This document shows positions 11,912 to 21,263 of a stretch of DNA of 64,000 bases, piece after piece. Within the stretch, counting starts at the first letter, position 1. Each line of letters begins with the position of its first letter. The translations under genes were made by a program, and so were the position numbers. This DNA comes from Cupriavidus agavae (GTDB lineage Bacteria > Pseudomonadota > Gammaproteobacteria > Burkholderiales > Burkholderiaceae). Location: assembly GCF_004217045.1 (NCBI RefSeq), contig NZ_SGXM01000001.1:744001-808000 (forward strand), in the 5' to 3' direction. Under the pieces are notes generated by a model. That model did no database searches. It worked only from the letters and a program-made list of their open reading frames with translations, and was not told the DNA's origin.

Positions 11912-13891
11912 TCAAACCTCCGCCGCCGCCCGGCTTCCCGCGTGGCACGCCTTGCCGTGCCGCTTGGCCTCGTAGAGCGCCATATCCGCCCGCATGAACA
12001 GCTCGCTGACCGATGATCCCTGCTCCGGCAGGTGGATCGCGCTGCCGACGCTGGCCGTCGACGCCAGCCGCTGGCCGTCGATCTCGAACGGACGCAGCGC
12101 GGCGTGGACCACGGTATGGGCGATCCGTTCGACCGTGTTGGCGTGGGTCACGTTGTCCAAAATGACGGCGAACTCGTCTCCGCCAATGCGGGCCACGGCG
12201 TCGCCGGCACGCACGCAGGCGCGCAGCCGCTCGGCAAAGGCGATCAGCAACTGGTCGCCCATCGGGTGGCCGTGGGTGTCGTTGACGGCCTTGAAATCGT
12301 CGAGGTCCACCAGCAGCAGCGCCGTGCGGTGGCCGTGGGCGTCCGCGCGGGCCATCATCTCCTGCAGCCGCCGGTCGAAGCCCTTGCGGTTCAGCAGCCC
12401 GGTCAGGTGATCGGACAGCGTCTGGGCTTCGAGCGAACGCAGTTTCTGCCGCTCGCCGGTCACGTTGCGGGCAAACATGTGCAGGCCGGCCAGCGCCTCG
12501 GGCGCGCCTTCGGCATCGTTCCAGGCCGGCTGGAAGGTCACTTCCCACGCGGTGCCGTCGGGCGCCTCGCGCGTGAAGGTCACGGCCTCGCCAGCGCAGG
12601 CACGCTCCAGGAACGGCTGGAACGCCACGTACTCGGCCGTTCCCCACAGCTCGCGCAGCGACAACCCGGCAATCTGCGCGGCGGGCAGCCCGAAGTGGCG
12701 CGCGTAGGCCTGGTTCACGAAGACAAAGCGCTCGCTGGTGTCGAAATAGGCGACGAAGTCCGGCACGTGGTTGGCAATCGCCGCGAGCCGCTTCTCGCTG
12801 GCGGCAGTGCTGGCCTGGGCCGCCTTGAGCGCGCCCTCGCGCTCGGAGAGCTGGGTCATGACCTCGGCAAAGGCGCCGGCCAGTTCGCCGATCTCGTCGT
12901 TGCGCCGCAAGGGCAGGTCGGCCACGGCGGCCGGCTGCTCGCAGAGCCGGCGCACCGCGCGGTGCAGTTGTTCGAGCGGAGCAAGCAGGTGGCGGATCAT
13001 CAGCCACATCAGCAGCGCGGCGACGGCCAGCGAGCCCACGCCGACCGCAATGGCGCGCTGGCGCACCTCGAACAGCGGCGAGAACGCTTCCTGGGCGGGC
13101 AATACCGAGATGATTTCCCAGCCGTTCGACTCCAGCAGGTGGCGCGCCACCACCGGCTGCACCGGCGAGAGCATTTCCCAGCGCGAAACCGGCTGCTCCG
13201 CGCCACAAGATTCGCCCACGGCCCGCGCGGGCTGCAGCACGCGCGAGGTGTCCGGGTGCATCGCATAACGCGGCGTCGGCCCGGCGGACACCAGGCAGTA
13301 GAAGCCGGTCACGCCCACGCGGTGCTGGGCCAGTTCACGCAGGAAGTTGTCGGCGGACAGGTTCAGCACGCCGCCCACCACGCCCAGCAGCCGGCCCTGG
13401 GCGTCGCGCAGCGGCACGGCCAGGATCACGCCGGGGGCGCTGGAATGCTTGCCCTGGAGCAGGTCCGAGACGGCAAAATCGGCGCCCCGGACAATGTTCT
13501 GGAAGTAGGCGCGGTCGGCTACCGAGACCTTCTTGCCCAGCGGCACGGCGGTGCTGAAGACCACGTTGCCATCGGGCTGGACCAGGAAGACCGCGTTGAA
13601 ATGCTCGGGCATGTCCACCGTATCGGTGGCCAGGCGGTGCAGTTGGGCAGGGGATTGGCCGAGGGCAGGCGCCAGCGTGCGGGCCAGCCGGCGCAGCACG
13701 ACCGCACGCGACTCGAGCTTTTCGTCGAGTTGATCGGCAATCAGCCTGACCAGCGTGTCCTGCTGCGCCTGGACCACCTCGCCCAGCCGCGTGTAGGCAT
13801 AGAACTGGGAAAACCCCGAGCGCGCCACGAACACGAGCGTGACCACCGAGGCGGCGGCGATCGCCATCCTGTACTTCAAAGAGTGCCGCAT
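11912..13891 (-). CDS. Membrane diguanylate cyclase (dCache-HAMP-PAS-GGDEF)
   Basis: About 659 residues from ATG 13891; ATG 13900 is an alternative. The order is TM1 (about 9-27), a large periplasmic dCache-like sensor, TM2 (AIAVGVGSLAVAALLMWLMI, near 285), HAMP, PAS (SEKRLAAIANHVPDFVAYFD) and GGDEF. The active site reads ARIGGDEFAVIL, and an RAGD inhibitory site lies five residues before GGDEF, so the enzyme should make c-di-GMP from GTP with product inhibition intact. The signal sensed is unknown. It is monocistronic, convergent with glpV and divergent from the isochorismatase gene. Confidence 0.93.
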   Translation of the reverse strand: MRHSLKYRMAIAAASVVTLVFVARSGFSQFYAYTRLGEVVQAQQDTLVRLIADQLDEKLESRAVVLRRLARTLAPALGQSPAQLHRLATDTVDMPEHFNAVFLVQPDGNVVFSTAVPLGKKVSVADRAYFQNIVRGADFAVSDLLQGKHSSAPGVILAVPLRDAQGRLLGVVGGVLNLSADNFLRELAQHRVGVTGFYCLVSAGPTPRYAMHPDTSRVLQPARAVGESCGAEQPVSRWEMLSPVQPVVARHLLESNGWEIISVLPAQEAFSPLFEVRQRAIAVGVGSLAVAALLMWLMIRHLLAPLEQLHRAVRRLCEQPAAVADLPLRRNDEIGELAGAFAEVMTQLSEREGALKAAQASTAASEKRLAAIANHVPDFVAYFDTSERFVFVNQAYARHFGLPAAQIAGLSLRELWGTAEYVAFQPFLERACAGEAVTFTREAPDGTAWEVTFQPAWNDAEGAPEALAGLHMFARNVTGERQKLRSLEAQTLSDHLTGLLNRKGFDRRLQEMMARADAHGHRTALLLVDLDDFKAVNDTHGHPMGDQLLIAFAERLRACVRAGDAVARIGGDEFAVILDNVTHANTVERIAHTVVHAALRPFEIDGQRLASTASVGSAIHLPEQGSSVSELFMRADMALYEAKRHGKACHAGSRAAAEV

Positions 13892-14028
13892 GAAACGCAT
13901 TTTTATGGTTATGCGCACTGACCCGTTTTTGCGGTTGCCTTGGGCTTTGTGCAACGACCCTGCCCAATCTGTTCGAACCTCTCCGGCAGCCGGTTCGAAG
14001 CGTAGCAGAACTGTTACTTATTGAGCGA

Positions 14029-14053
14029 CCCGCACGCGGCGATCGCGTGCGGG
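14029..14053. other. Perfect inverted repeat between diguanylate cyclase and isochorismatase genes
   Basis: CCCGCACGCG (14029-14038), loop GCGAT, CGCGTGCGGG (14044-14053): a 10-bp perfect stem in the divergent intergenic region (13892-14177). There is no T-run, so an operator or leader hairpin is as likely as a terminator. No regulator is adjacent to suggest a ligand. Confidence 0.5.
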
Positions 14054-14177
14054 CGGCCACATGGGGTGACGCATGCGCCGCCCAGTTGCGGCCACGCGAC
14101 AGCCCCGGCGCGTCTGGCAAAACGGCGTGCCTGGCTCTACGATGGCTGCCTCATCACAACCACCACCGGAAACCGCC

Positions 14178-14783
14178 ATGACTACCGCCCCCTTCACGTT
14201 GCTCGACGCCGCCGGCGCCAGCCGCAAGCCGTCCGCCTGGTCCGAGGCGGTGCTGGTCCTGGTGGATCACCGGCGCGAGTACGTCGACGGCAAGCTGCCG
14301 CTGACCGGCATGCCCGGCGCCGTGGCCGAATGCGCGGCGCTGCTGGCGCTGGCGCGGCGGCACGGCACGCCGGTCATCCACGTCGTGCACCACGGCAAGG
14401 CGGGCGGGGCATTCGATCCGGACAGCCCGTACGGGGCCATCATCGAGGGCCTGGCACCGGCCGAGGGCGAGCAGATCCTGCCCAAGGGCCTGCCGAACAG
14501 CTTCGCCGGCACCGACCTGGCCGCGCGGCTGCAGGCCACGGGCCGGCGCGAGCTGATCGTGGGCGGCTTCCAGACCCATATGTGCATCAGCGCCACGGTG
14601 CGCTCGGCGCTCGACCACGGCTACCGCGTGACGCTGGTGGCGGGCGCCTGTGCCACGCGCGACCTGCCCGACCCGCTGGGCGGCAACGCGCTGACCGCCG
14701 CCGAACTGCATCGGGTCACGCTGGCGGCGCTCAACGACCGCTTTGCCACCGTGGTGGCCGGAGCGTCGATCTGGCAGGAGTGA
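14178..14783 (+). CDS. Isochorismatase-family cysteine hydrolase
   Basis: A cytoplasmic hydrolase of 201 residues with the family triad: Asp in VLVDHRREY (near 31), Lys in ILPKGLPNSFAGTDL (near 100) and Cys in GFQTHMCISATVRSA (near 136). The family includes amidases, nicotinamidases and isochorismatases; the substrate cannot be told from sequence. The frame is open further upstream, but ATG 14178 matches the conserved domain start. It is probably a single-gene transcript. Confidence 0.88.
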   Translation: MTTAPFTLLDAAGASRKPSAWSEAVLVLVDHRREYVDGKLPLTGMPGAVAECAALLALARRHGTPVIHVVHHGKAGGAFDPDSPYGAIIEGLAPAEGEQILPKGLPNSFAGTDLAARLQATGRRELIVGGFQTHMCISATVRSALDHGYRVTLVAGACATRDLPDPLGGNALTAAELHRVTLAALNDRFATVVAGASIWQE

Positions 14784-14932
14784 GCCAAGTGCCGCGCCGG
14801 GGCCGCGAAATGTGAAGGTGTGGATTTCATTACACATTCATCATTTCCCCGGCCGAGCGGGGTGGGGCATACTAGCGCCTTCCCGAACGCGGCCGCCCTG
14901 GCCGCGTTTGCACACCTGAAGCCCGACGTTTC

Positions 14933-15964
14933 ATGAAGCGCATTCTCCTCATCAAGGTCACCTCGCTCGGTGACATGGTGCATACCCTGCCGCTGCTGCA
15001 CGATCTCCGGCGGGCCTATCCCGGGGCAAAGATCGACTGGGCCGTGGACGCCTCGTGCGCCGATATCCCGCGCTGGGCCGTTGGCGTGGACCGCGTCATC
15101 GCGCCGCCGCTGCGGCAGTTCAAGAAGAACGGGCGCAAATGGCATGACCTGCGCGGCATCCTCTCTGCCGTGCGGCAACTGCGCCGCGAGCGCTACGACG
15201 TGGCGATCGACGTCCATGGCGTGATGAAGAGCGCCATCGTGGCCCGGCTGGCCCGCACGCCGCGCCGCCTGGGCTACGCGGCCGAGTTCCTGGGCGAGTC
15301 CAAAGCCGTCTTTGCCTACACGCAGATCTACGGTCCGCACGGCGACGCCAACTGCCGCCAGAAGATGCGCATGGTGGTGGCCAACGCGCTCGGCTACGAG
15401 ATCGAACCGCACGAGACGCCCGAACTGCGCGTGCCGCCGCCGGCCACGCCGTTGCACACCGATGGGGTGCCGCGCGCCACGCTGTTCCATGCCACCTCGC
15501 TCGACATCAAGAAATGGCCGCAGGCCAACTGGGTCGAGATCGGCCACACGCTGGCGCGGCGTGGCTACCGCGTGGAGCTGCCCTGGGGCTCGCCCAAGGA
15601 GCAGGCCGAGGCGCAGGCGCTGGCCGCCGCCATCCCCAATGCGGAAGTGTTGCCGCGCATGTCGATCACCGAATGCGCGCAGCGGGTGGATGCCTCGTCG
15701 CTGGTCGTCGGCATGGATACCGGCTTCGTGCATCTGGCCGATGCGCTCGGCAAGCCCACGGTGATGCTGTTCACCGCCACCTCGCGCCCGCACTTCGGCG
15801 TGGACCGGCCGGGACAGGCGGTGTCCGTGGGCGATAACGGCGCGCCGCCCTCGGTGGACGAGGTGCTGTCCGCCATCGACAGCGTGACGCGCGCCTCAGT
15901 GGACAAAGCCACCCTGCACGAACCGCACGGGCTCGGCATCCATGCGCAGCAGCAGGGCGGTTAG
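14933..15964 (+). CDS. waaC: Lipopolysaccharide heptosyltransferase I
   Basis: GT9-family glycosyltransferase of 343 residues that adds the first L-glycero-D-manno-heptose from ADP-heptose onto Kdo2-lipid A at the cytoplasmic face of the inner membrane. N-terminal MKRILLIKVTSLGDMVHTLP and the later ATSLDIKKWP and VVGMDTGFVHLADALGKPTV are typical of WaaC. The last 69 bp overlap the 3' end of the convergent cytochrome c gene. Confidence 0.93.
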   Translation: MKRILLIKVTSLGDMVHTLPLLHDLRRAYPGAKIDWAVDASCADIPRWAVGVDRVIAPPLRQFKKNGRKWHDLRGILSAVRQLRRERYDVAIDVHGVMKSAIVARLARTPRRLGYAAEFLGESKAVFAYTQIYGPHGDANCRQKMRMVVANALGYEIEPHETPELRVPPPATPLHTDGVPRATLFHATSLDIKKWPQANWVEIGHTLARRGYRVELPWGSPKEQAEAQALAAAIPNAEVLPRMSITECAQRVDASSLVVGMDTGFVHLADALGKPTVMLFTATSRPHFGVDRPGQAVSVGDNGAPPSVDEVLSAIDSVTRASVDKATLHEPHGLGIHAQQQGG

Positions 15965-17098
15965 TCCGTCCTGCGGCAGCGTGCGCCGGCCATCAGCCTG
16001 GGCTACCTGAGCGGGCTGGGCGGGCTGGCCGGTCGTGCAGAGCAGATCGGCATCGCTCCATCCGGCCTTGCCAGCGGCCCGTGCCCGCAGCCAGCCGTCG
16101 CGGTCGGCGAGCAGGGCCGTCCCCGACAGGTTCGAGGGCTCGACACCTGCCAGCCCGGCAAATACCGGCCACGCCGCGGGCGACGCGGCCACGCAGCCGG
16201 CGCGGAATGACGGCACCTCGGCCAACGGTTGCCCGCTGGGCGTGACCAGCAGCGTCAGGAAGCGCGGGTCTTCCAGCGGCAGCGCCGATGGGTCGCCGTC
16301 AGACGCCACCACGCGAACCCGTTGCGTGCCGCGCCATTCGGCCAGCGGGCGCGGCGGCTGCCCCGGACACTGGACGGACACCTCGGGCAAGCGCAGCGGA
16401 ATCGGCCAGTTGCCCTGCTGCGCGGCGCCCGTGCCGGCGGCAAGCGCCTTCAAGTAGTCGATCACGGCCCAGGTCTGCGCGTCGTCGAGTTCGCCCGCAA
16501 AGCCCGGCATCGTCTTTTCTCCATTTTTGTCGAGCATGCCGGCGGCGATATGCCAGAACAACTCGCCCTCGGCGCGGCGCCCCAGCAGCGGACTGGCGAA
16601 GGTGGGCGGCCAGCTCGATAGCTGGGCGGACAGCGGACCCTCGCCGCGCCCGTCAGCGCCATGGCAGGCCGCGCACGCGGCGGCATAGATCCGCGCGCCC
16701 GTGGCAATCGTCTCGACCGAAAAGCGGGTCGGGCTGCGTTGAAAGCTCGTCGGCGCGGCGGCCGTCAGCAGCAGTCGGGGAGAGGGCCACGGCGCCAGGA
16801 TCAGCGCCAGCGCGCCCACGCCGAGCCAGGCCAGGCGCCGGCGGCGCCAGCGCCACGCCACGACGAGGCAGGCCAGCGCGAACGCCACGGCCAGCAGGCT
16901 CCAGGCCAGTTGCCGCGCCAGCCCGAGATCGATCAACAGCGTCTCGCCGGCAATGCGCCGCGCCCACGGCCACGCCGGCTGGCCGTGTACGTCGCCGGTC
17001 CAGCCCAGCAGGTGCCAGAGCCGCAGCAGCGCCAGCTGGGCCTGCTGCAACAGCGTCAGCAGCGCGTTGAGCCACGCCTGCGGCGGCGGGGCGCTCAT
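15896..17098 (-). CDS. Membrane-anchored c-type cytochrome at the end of a sulfonate-type operon
   Basis: About 400 residues. Two hydrophobic segments (about 60-83 and 89-106) precede a monohaem domain with CAACH at 142-146 and a likely Met ligand in KTMPGFAGEL. The C-terminal 180 residues match nothing I recognise and contain several cysteines. The haem should face the periplasm. It starts 9 nt downstream of the ABC ATPase stop and is the fifth gene of the operon. Its partner is unknown; electron transfer linked to oxidation of a sulfur compound is an inference. Its stop lies inside the convergent waaC. Confidence 0.8.
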   Translation of the reverse strand: MSAPPPQAWLNALLTLLQQAQLALLRLWHLLGWTGDVHGQPAWPWARRIAGETLLIDLGLARQLAWSLLAVAFALACLVVAWRWRRRRLAWLGVGALALILAPWPSPRLLLTAAAPTSFQRSPTRFSVETIATGARIYAAACAACHGADGRGEGPLSAQLSSWPPTFASPLLGRRAEGELFWHIAAGMLDKNGEKTMPGFAGELDDAQTWAVIDYLKALAAGTGAAQQGNWPIPLRLPEVSVQCPGQPPRPLAEWRGTQRVRVVASDGDPSALPLEDPRFLTLLVTPSGQPLAEVPSFRAGCVAASPAAWPVFAGLAGVEPSNLSGTALLADRDGWLRARAAGKAGWSDADLLCTTGQPAQPAQVAQADGRRTLPQDGLTALLLRMDAEPVRFVQGGFVH

Positions 17099-17107
17099 GG
17101 CGCGTGC

Positions 17108-17899
17108 CTACCAGCTTGCATCGAGACCCAGATGGCGCAGCGCCTCATGGCGCAGTTCGGTCAGGCGCGGGTCGCCGCGATGGCGCGGGTAGGGCAGGTC
17201 TACCCTGATCTCGGCCGTGATGCGGGCGGGCCGCTGGCTGAAGACGATCACGCGCTGGGCCAGGAACAGCGCTTCCTCCACGTCGTGCGTGACCAAAAGC
17301 GCCGAGAAGCCGGCGCGCTGCCAGAGATCCACGAGATCGCTCTGCATCGCCAGCCGGGTCAGCGAGTCGAGCTTGCCGAGCGGCTCGTCGAGCACCAGCA
17401 GGCGCGGATCGTTGACCAGTGCCCGCGCCAGCGCCACGCGCTGTGCCATGCCGCCCGACAACTGATGCGGAAACGCGCGCTCGAAGCCTTCGAGCCCCAC
17501 GCGCCGCAGCGCCGCGTCGATGCGATGCCCTTCGCGGCGCAGCAGCCCGCGTGCCTGCAGGCCCAGCGCCACGTTGTCGCGCACGCGCCGCCACGGGTAG
17601 AGCGTCGGGTCCTGGAACACGACGATGCGGGACGGGTCGGGCCGGTCGATCGGGATATCGTCCTGCAGGATCCTGCCGGCCAGCGGCGTCTCCAGCCCGG
17701 CCACGAGCCGCAGCAGCGTGGACTTGCCGCAGCCGCTCGGGCCGAGCAGCGCCACGAACTCGCCGGGCGCCACCGTGAGGTCCACGCCATCGAGCACGGG
17801 CAGCCGCGCCTCGCCCTCGCCGAAGGCATGGCTGACGCCGTGGATATCGATCCGGGCGCCACGCGCCGCCGGGGTTGGCTCCTGCCATACCGCTACCAT
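17108..17899 (-). CDS. ABC importer ATPase, nitrate/sulfonate/taurine (SsuB/TauB) type
   Basis: 263 residues. Walker A GPSGCGKS, Q-loop FQDPTLYPWRRVRDNV, signature LSGGMAQR, Walker B LLVLDEP and H-loop LVTHDVEEAL are all present. The PWRRVRDNV stretch is characteristic of the SsuB/TauB group. Its ATG overlaps the permease stop by 7 nt (ATGGTAG). A large in-frame open region upstream is only the shadow of the permease gene. Confidence 0.93.
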   Translation of the reverse strand: MVAVWQEPTPAARGARIDIHGVSHAFGEGEARLPVLDGVDLTVAPGEFVALLGPSGCGKSTLLRLVAGLETPLAGRILQDDIPIDRPDPSRIVVFQDPTLYPWRRVRDNVALGLQARGLLRREGHRIDAALRRVGLEGFERAFPHQLSGGMAQRVALARALVNDPRLLVLDEPLGKLDSLTRLAMQSDLVDLWQRAGFSALLVTHDVEEALFLAQRVIVFSQRPARITAEIRVDLPYPRHRGDPRLTELRHEALRHLGLDASW

Positions 17900-18930
17900 T
17901 TGACGGTTCCCTTCTGCCACGACAGCGCGCGGTCGCGCACGGCAAACAACAGCGTGATCACACCCGAGAACAGCAGCGCCATGACGATCAGCGCGGCATA
18001 CATGTTCACGTACGAAGCCCAGCCCTGCGCCCAGGTCAGGTACCAGCCCAGCCCCGACTTCACACCCATCATCTCGGCCGTGACCAGCACCGAGAACGAG
18101 GCGCCCAGCCCCATGAACAGCCCGACGAACACCTGCGGCAGCGCCGCCGGGATGGCCACGCGCAGCACCAGGAACCACTCCGAGGCGCCCATCGTGCGCG
18201 CCACGTCGTAGTAGCTCTTGCTGACGCCGGCCACGCCGGACCACGTCAGCACCGCCACCGGAAACGCCGTGGCCAGCGCAATCAGGAACACGGCCGCCGA
18301 ATAGCTCGACGGGAAGAAGTAGAACGTCAGCGGCAGCAGCGCCGTGGACGGCAGCGGCCCCAGCACGCGCAGCACCGGATGCACCCAGTAGCCGATGCGG
18401 CGCGACCAGCCGATCGACACCCCGATCAGAAAGCCCACCACGCCGCCGTACGCCACGCCGAGGCCGAGCAGCTTCACCGTGTTGAGCACGCTGTCGCCCA
18501 GCCGGCGCCAGTCGTCGACATAGACTTCGATCAGCGCCTGCGGTGGCGCGAAGAACGGGGTGGGGAGCGTGGCGGTCTTGGCGGTCAGGATTTCCCAGGC
18601 GGCCAGGATCACCGGCAGGGCGATCAGCCACGGCCCGGCGCGGCGCAGGGCCTGGCGGGCATGCTGCAGCGGTGGCACATGGCCGCCGAGCAGCGCCACC
18701 GCCAGCAGCGCGCCGGCGGCGACGAGCACCGCGATGCCCAGTTCCTCCGTGTAGGCCCAGTCCGTGAAGCCCACGACCTTGTTGGGCCAGCGCCAGGTCA
18801 GGGCGCCAAATGCCGCCCATGCCAGCGCGGCGGCCACGCCGGTGGGCCAGGCCCCGCCCGGCGCGCGCCGCACGGCGGCCGGCGTGCCCTGCAGCAAGGA
18901 CGTGTCGAGGGTCTGCTGACTCGCTGTCAT
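17893..18930 (-). CDS. ABC importer permease, nitrate/sulfonate/taurine type
   Basis: Inner-membrane protein of 345 residues. It is longer than the usual 250-280 because of an N-terminal extension of about 85 residues that adds two hydrophobic segments (about 28-45 and 65-84). The core ends in the EAA-type loop SYYDVARTMGASEWFLVLRV. It starts 9 nt after the binding-protein gene and overlaps the ATPase start. Confidence 0.9.
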   Translation of the reverse strand: MTASQQTLDTSLLQGTPAAVRRAPGGAWPTGVAAALAWAAFGALTWRWPNKVVGFTDWAYTEELGIAVLVAAGALLAVALLGGHVPPLQHARQALRRAGPWLIALPVILAAWEILTAKTATLPTPFFAPPQALIEVYVDDWRRLGDSVLNTVKLLGLGVAYGGVVGFLIGVSIGWSRRIGYWVHPVLRVLGPLPSTALLPLTFYFFPSSYSAAVFLIALATAFPVAVLTWSGVAGVSKSYYDVARTMGASEWFLVLRVAIPAALPQVFVGLFMGLGASFSVLVTAEMMGVKSGLGWYLTWAQGWASYVNMYAALIVMALLFSGVITLLFAVRDRALSWQKGTVKW

Positions 18931-18939
18931 CGTGTCACC

Positions 18940-19950
18940 TCAGGCCAGTACGTTGGCATAGACGTGTTGCGCCAGGCGCTTCACGTCCGTGGACTTCTTG
19001 AGCACGCCGATGCGCTGGAAGTCACCGGCAAAGAATGCGATTTCCTCCTGCAGGTCGGCACCCGTGGGGTGGTGCGTGTAGGTCAGCGTGGCGTAGAGCT
19101 TGCGCAGGTCTTCGACGCTGATCTTGGGCGAGTATTTGGCGAAGACCTTGGCCGCCTCGTTCGGGTTCTCGTTGACGTAGTCGGTGGCCTGCAGGACCGA
19201 GCGCGCCAGCGCGGCGGCGGCCGGCCGGTCGTTGCGCACCAGTTCGCCGCGTGCGCCCACCACGCAGCAGACCTTGCGGGCGTACTCGCCGGTCAGGTTG
19301 GTCGCCAGTTCCACGTAGGCGCCGTTGGTGCGCTTTTCCAGCAGATAGAGGTTCGGGTCGCCGTCGGCAATCGCCTGGATCTCGCCCTTGTCCACGGCCA
19401 CGCCGAGCAGGTCGGCCGGGTACTGGCGCCAGGTGACGTCGCGGTCAGGGTCGATCCCGTTCTTCGCCAGCAGGATCGTGAAGAAATGCTTGCCGGGCGC
19501 GGCCAGGTCGCTGACGCCCACGGTCTTGCCCTTGAGTGCCTGCAGACTGGTCACGCCGGCCGCCCTGGCGCCCACCAGCCGCACGCAGCCGCCGTGGGAG
19601 CTGCCGATGATCTTGACGTCGAAGCCGGCTTCGAGCGGCTTGAGCCAGCGGTGGATCATGCCCACGGCGGCGTCGGCCTTGCCGGTGGCGATCGATTCGA
19701 GCAACTGGTCCGTGGAGCCGCTGTAGTTGATCAGGTCCACCTGCAGGCCGTTCTTCTCGAAGAAGCCCTTCTCCTGCGCCACGACGATCGGCGTCAGGCA
19801 GAACGAGTTCTGGTTCCACGCGAACGTGAGCTTGCGTGGTGCGGACCACGCCTGGCGGCCCAGGATCAGCGCCGGCGCGGCGATGGCGGCGCCGCTGGCC
19901 AGGCGCAGGACCTGGCGACGGCGCGCGTCGGGTGAATTCGATTGGCTCAT
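18940..19950 (-). CDS. ABC importer substrate-binding protein, sulfonate-like (SsuA type)
   Basis: 336 residues with a twin-arginine-like leader: RRRQVLRLASGAAIAAPALI, cleavage probably after AWSA near residue 37. The mature part carries PIVVAQEKGFFEKNGLQVDL and TGKADAAVGM, typical of the NMT1/SsuA group. The ligand is likely an alkanesulfonate or other organosulfur anion, inferred from the SsuD-like gene 37 nt upstream. Confidence 0.88.
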   Translation of the reverse strand: MSQSNSPDARRRQVLRLASGAAIAAPALILGRQAWSAPRKLTFAWNQNSFCLTPIVVAQEKGFFEKNGLQVDLINYSGSTDQLLESIATGKADAAVGMIHRWLKPLEAGFDVKIIGSSHGGCVRLVGARAAGVTSLQALKGKTVGVSDLAAPGKHFFTILLAKNGIDPDRDVTWRQYPADLLGVAVDKGEIQAIADGDPNLYLLEKRTNGAYVELATNLTGEYARKVCCVVGARGELVRNDRPAAAALARSVLQATDYVNENPNEAAKVFAKYSPKISVEDLRKLYATLTYTHHPTGADLQEEIAFFAGDFQRIGVLKKSTDVKRLAQHVYANVLA

Positions 19951-19987
19951 GTTTTCCGCTCCCTTTGCTTGTTGTGGCTGGATGTGG

Positions 19988-21079
19988 TCAGGCCGCGCGC
20001 TGGCTCAACGCCGCATCGCGTTGCGCCACCAGTTCGCGTACGCGCGGAATCAGCTCGCGCCCGTAGTCGATGGCGTCTTCCAGCGGATCGAAGCCGCGGA
20101 TCAGGAAGGTGGTCACGCCAAGGTCGTAGTAGGCCAGCAGCGCGTCGGCCACCTGTTCGGGCGTGCCGACCAGCCCGGTGGAGTTCGAGCGTCCGCCGGT
20201 CTCGCGGGCGATGGCTGTCCACAGGCGCTGGTCCACCCGGTCGCCCTGGTCCGCCGCGGCCAGCAGGCGCCGCGCGCCTTCGCTCTGCTGCGGGCCGCCC
20301 CGGCTGTAGCCGGCCTGCACGCGCAGCGCGCGGGTGCGTTGCAGGATGTTGTCGGCGCGCTGCCACGCCTTGTCCTCGGTCTCGGCCAGCACCGGGCGGA
20401 ACGAAACCGAGAAGCGCACCTCGCGGCCGTGCTTCGCGGCTTCGGCGCGCACGCGCGTGGTCAGGTCGCGCACCTGGTCGAGCGATTCGCCCCACAGCGC
20501 GTAGACATCGGCGTGCTTGCCGGCCACTTCCAGCGCGGCGGCCGAGGCGCCGCCAAAGTAGATCGGCACATGCGGCTGCTGGGCAGGCTTGACCTCGGAG
20601 AAGCCACGCTCGAAGCGGTAGAACTGCCCGGCGTGGTCGAACGGCTGTGGCTCGGTCCAGATGCGGCGCAGGATGCCGAGGTACTCGTCGGTGCGCGCGT
20701 AGCGCTGGTCGTGGTCCAGGTAGTCGCCATCGCGCTTCTGTTCGTCGTCCGACCCGCCCGAGATGAAGTGCACCCCCAGCCGGCCGCCGCTGAACTGGTC
20801 GAGCGTGGCGATCTGGCGCGCGGCCAGCGTGGGCGACGTGAAGCCCGGCCGGTGGGCCAGCATGAAGTGGATGCGCTCGGTGACGGCGGCGGCGTAGGCA
20901 ATGGTCAGCGTGGCGGACGGGCCGGTGGAGTGGTGCGGCACCAGGATGCGGTCGAAGCCGGCGGTCTCGTGGGCCTGGGCGAACGCCCGCACGTAATCCC
21001 GGTCCACCACCGGCCCGGCGGGCGCATGGATCTCGGATTGCTTCTGGCTCTGGATCATCCCGATGAAGTCGACGCTCAT
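19988..21079 (-). CDS. LLM-class flavin-dependent monooxygenase, SsuD-like
   Basis: A 363-residue luciferase-like monooxygenase using FMNH2 and O2. Diagnostic stretches are FHLVPHHST-like ILVPHHSTGPSATL, VHFISGGSDDEQKRDGDY and DQRYARTDEYLGIL, characteristic of alkanesulfonate monooxygenase SsuD and close relatives that cleave C-S bonds and release sulfite. A flavin reductase (SsuE) is not in the window. It is the first gene of a five-gene minus-strand operon: monooxygenase, binding protein, permease, ATPase, cytochrome c. Confidence 0.88.
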   Translation of the reverse strand: MSVDFIGMIQSQKQSEIHAPAGPVVDRDYVRAFAQAHETAGFDRILVPHHSTGPSATLTIAYAAAVTERIHFMLAHRPGFTSPTLAARQIATLDQFSGGRLGVHFISGGSDDEQKRDGDYLDHDQRYARTDEYLGILRRIWTEPQPFDHAGQFYRFERGFSEVKPAQQPHVPIYFGGASAAALEVAGKHADVYALWGESLDQVRDLTTRVRAEAAKHGREVRFSVSFRPVLAETEDKAWQRADNILQRTRALRVQAGYSRGGPQQSEGARRLLAAADQGDRVDQRLWTAIARETGGRSNSTGLVGTPEQVADALLAYYDLGVTTFLIRGFDPLEDAIDYGRELIPRVRELVAQRDAALSQRAA

Positions 21080-21263
21080 GCCCTTTCTCCTGGTGCGTGA
21101 AATGGGAAGAACGTACGCCTGCGGGCCGTGCGCCCGAACGAATAAAAACGCCGGTCCATATTCGGCAAAATCCGTCGCTCGATATGCGATATGCGTCGTT
21201 TCCGGGGCGGCCCGGGCGGCGGTAGGCTATGTGGCGATTGATCTGCTCCCGCCAAGGAATTCC
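21080..21263. promoter_or_regulatory. Divergent promoter region of the organosulfur genes
   Basis: The 184-bp gap separates the start codons of the SsuD-like operon and the divergent oxidoreductase gene. The stretch 21141-21200 is AT-richer, with CGAATAAAAACG and a direct repeat GATATGCGATATGCG near 21180-21194. Sulfur regulators of the CysB/SsuR type often act in such gaps, but no confirmed site can be named. Confidence 0.4.
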
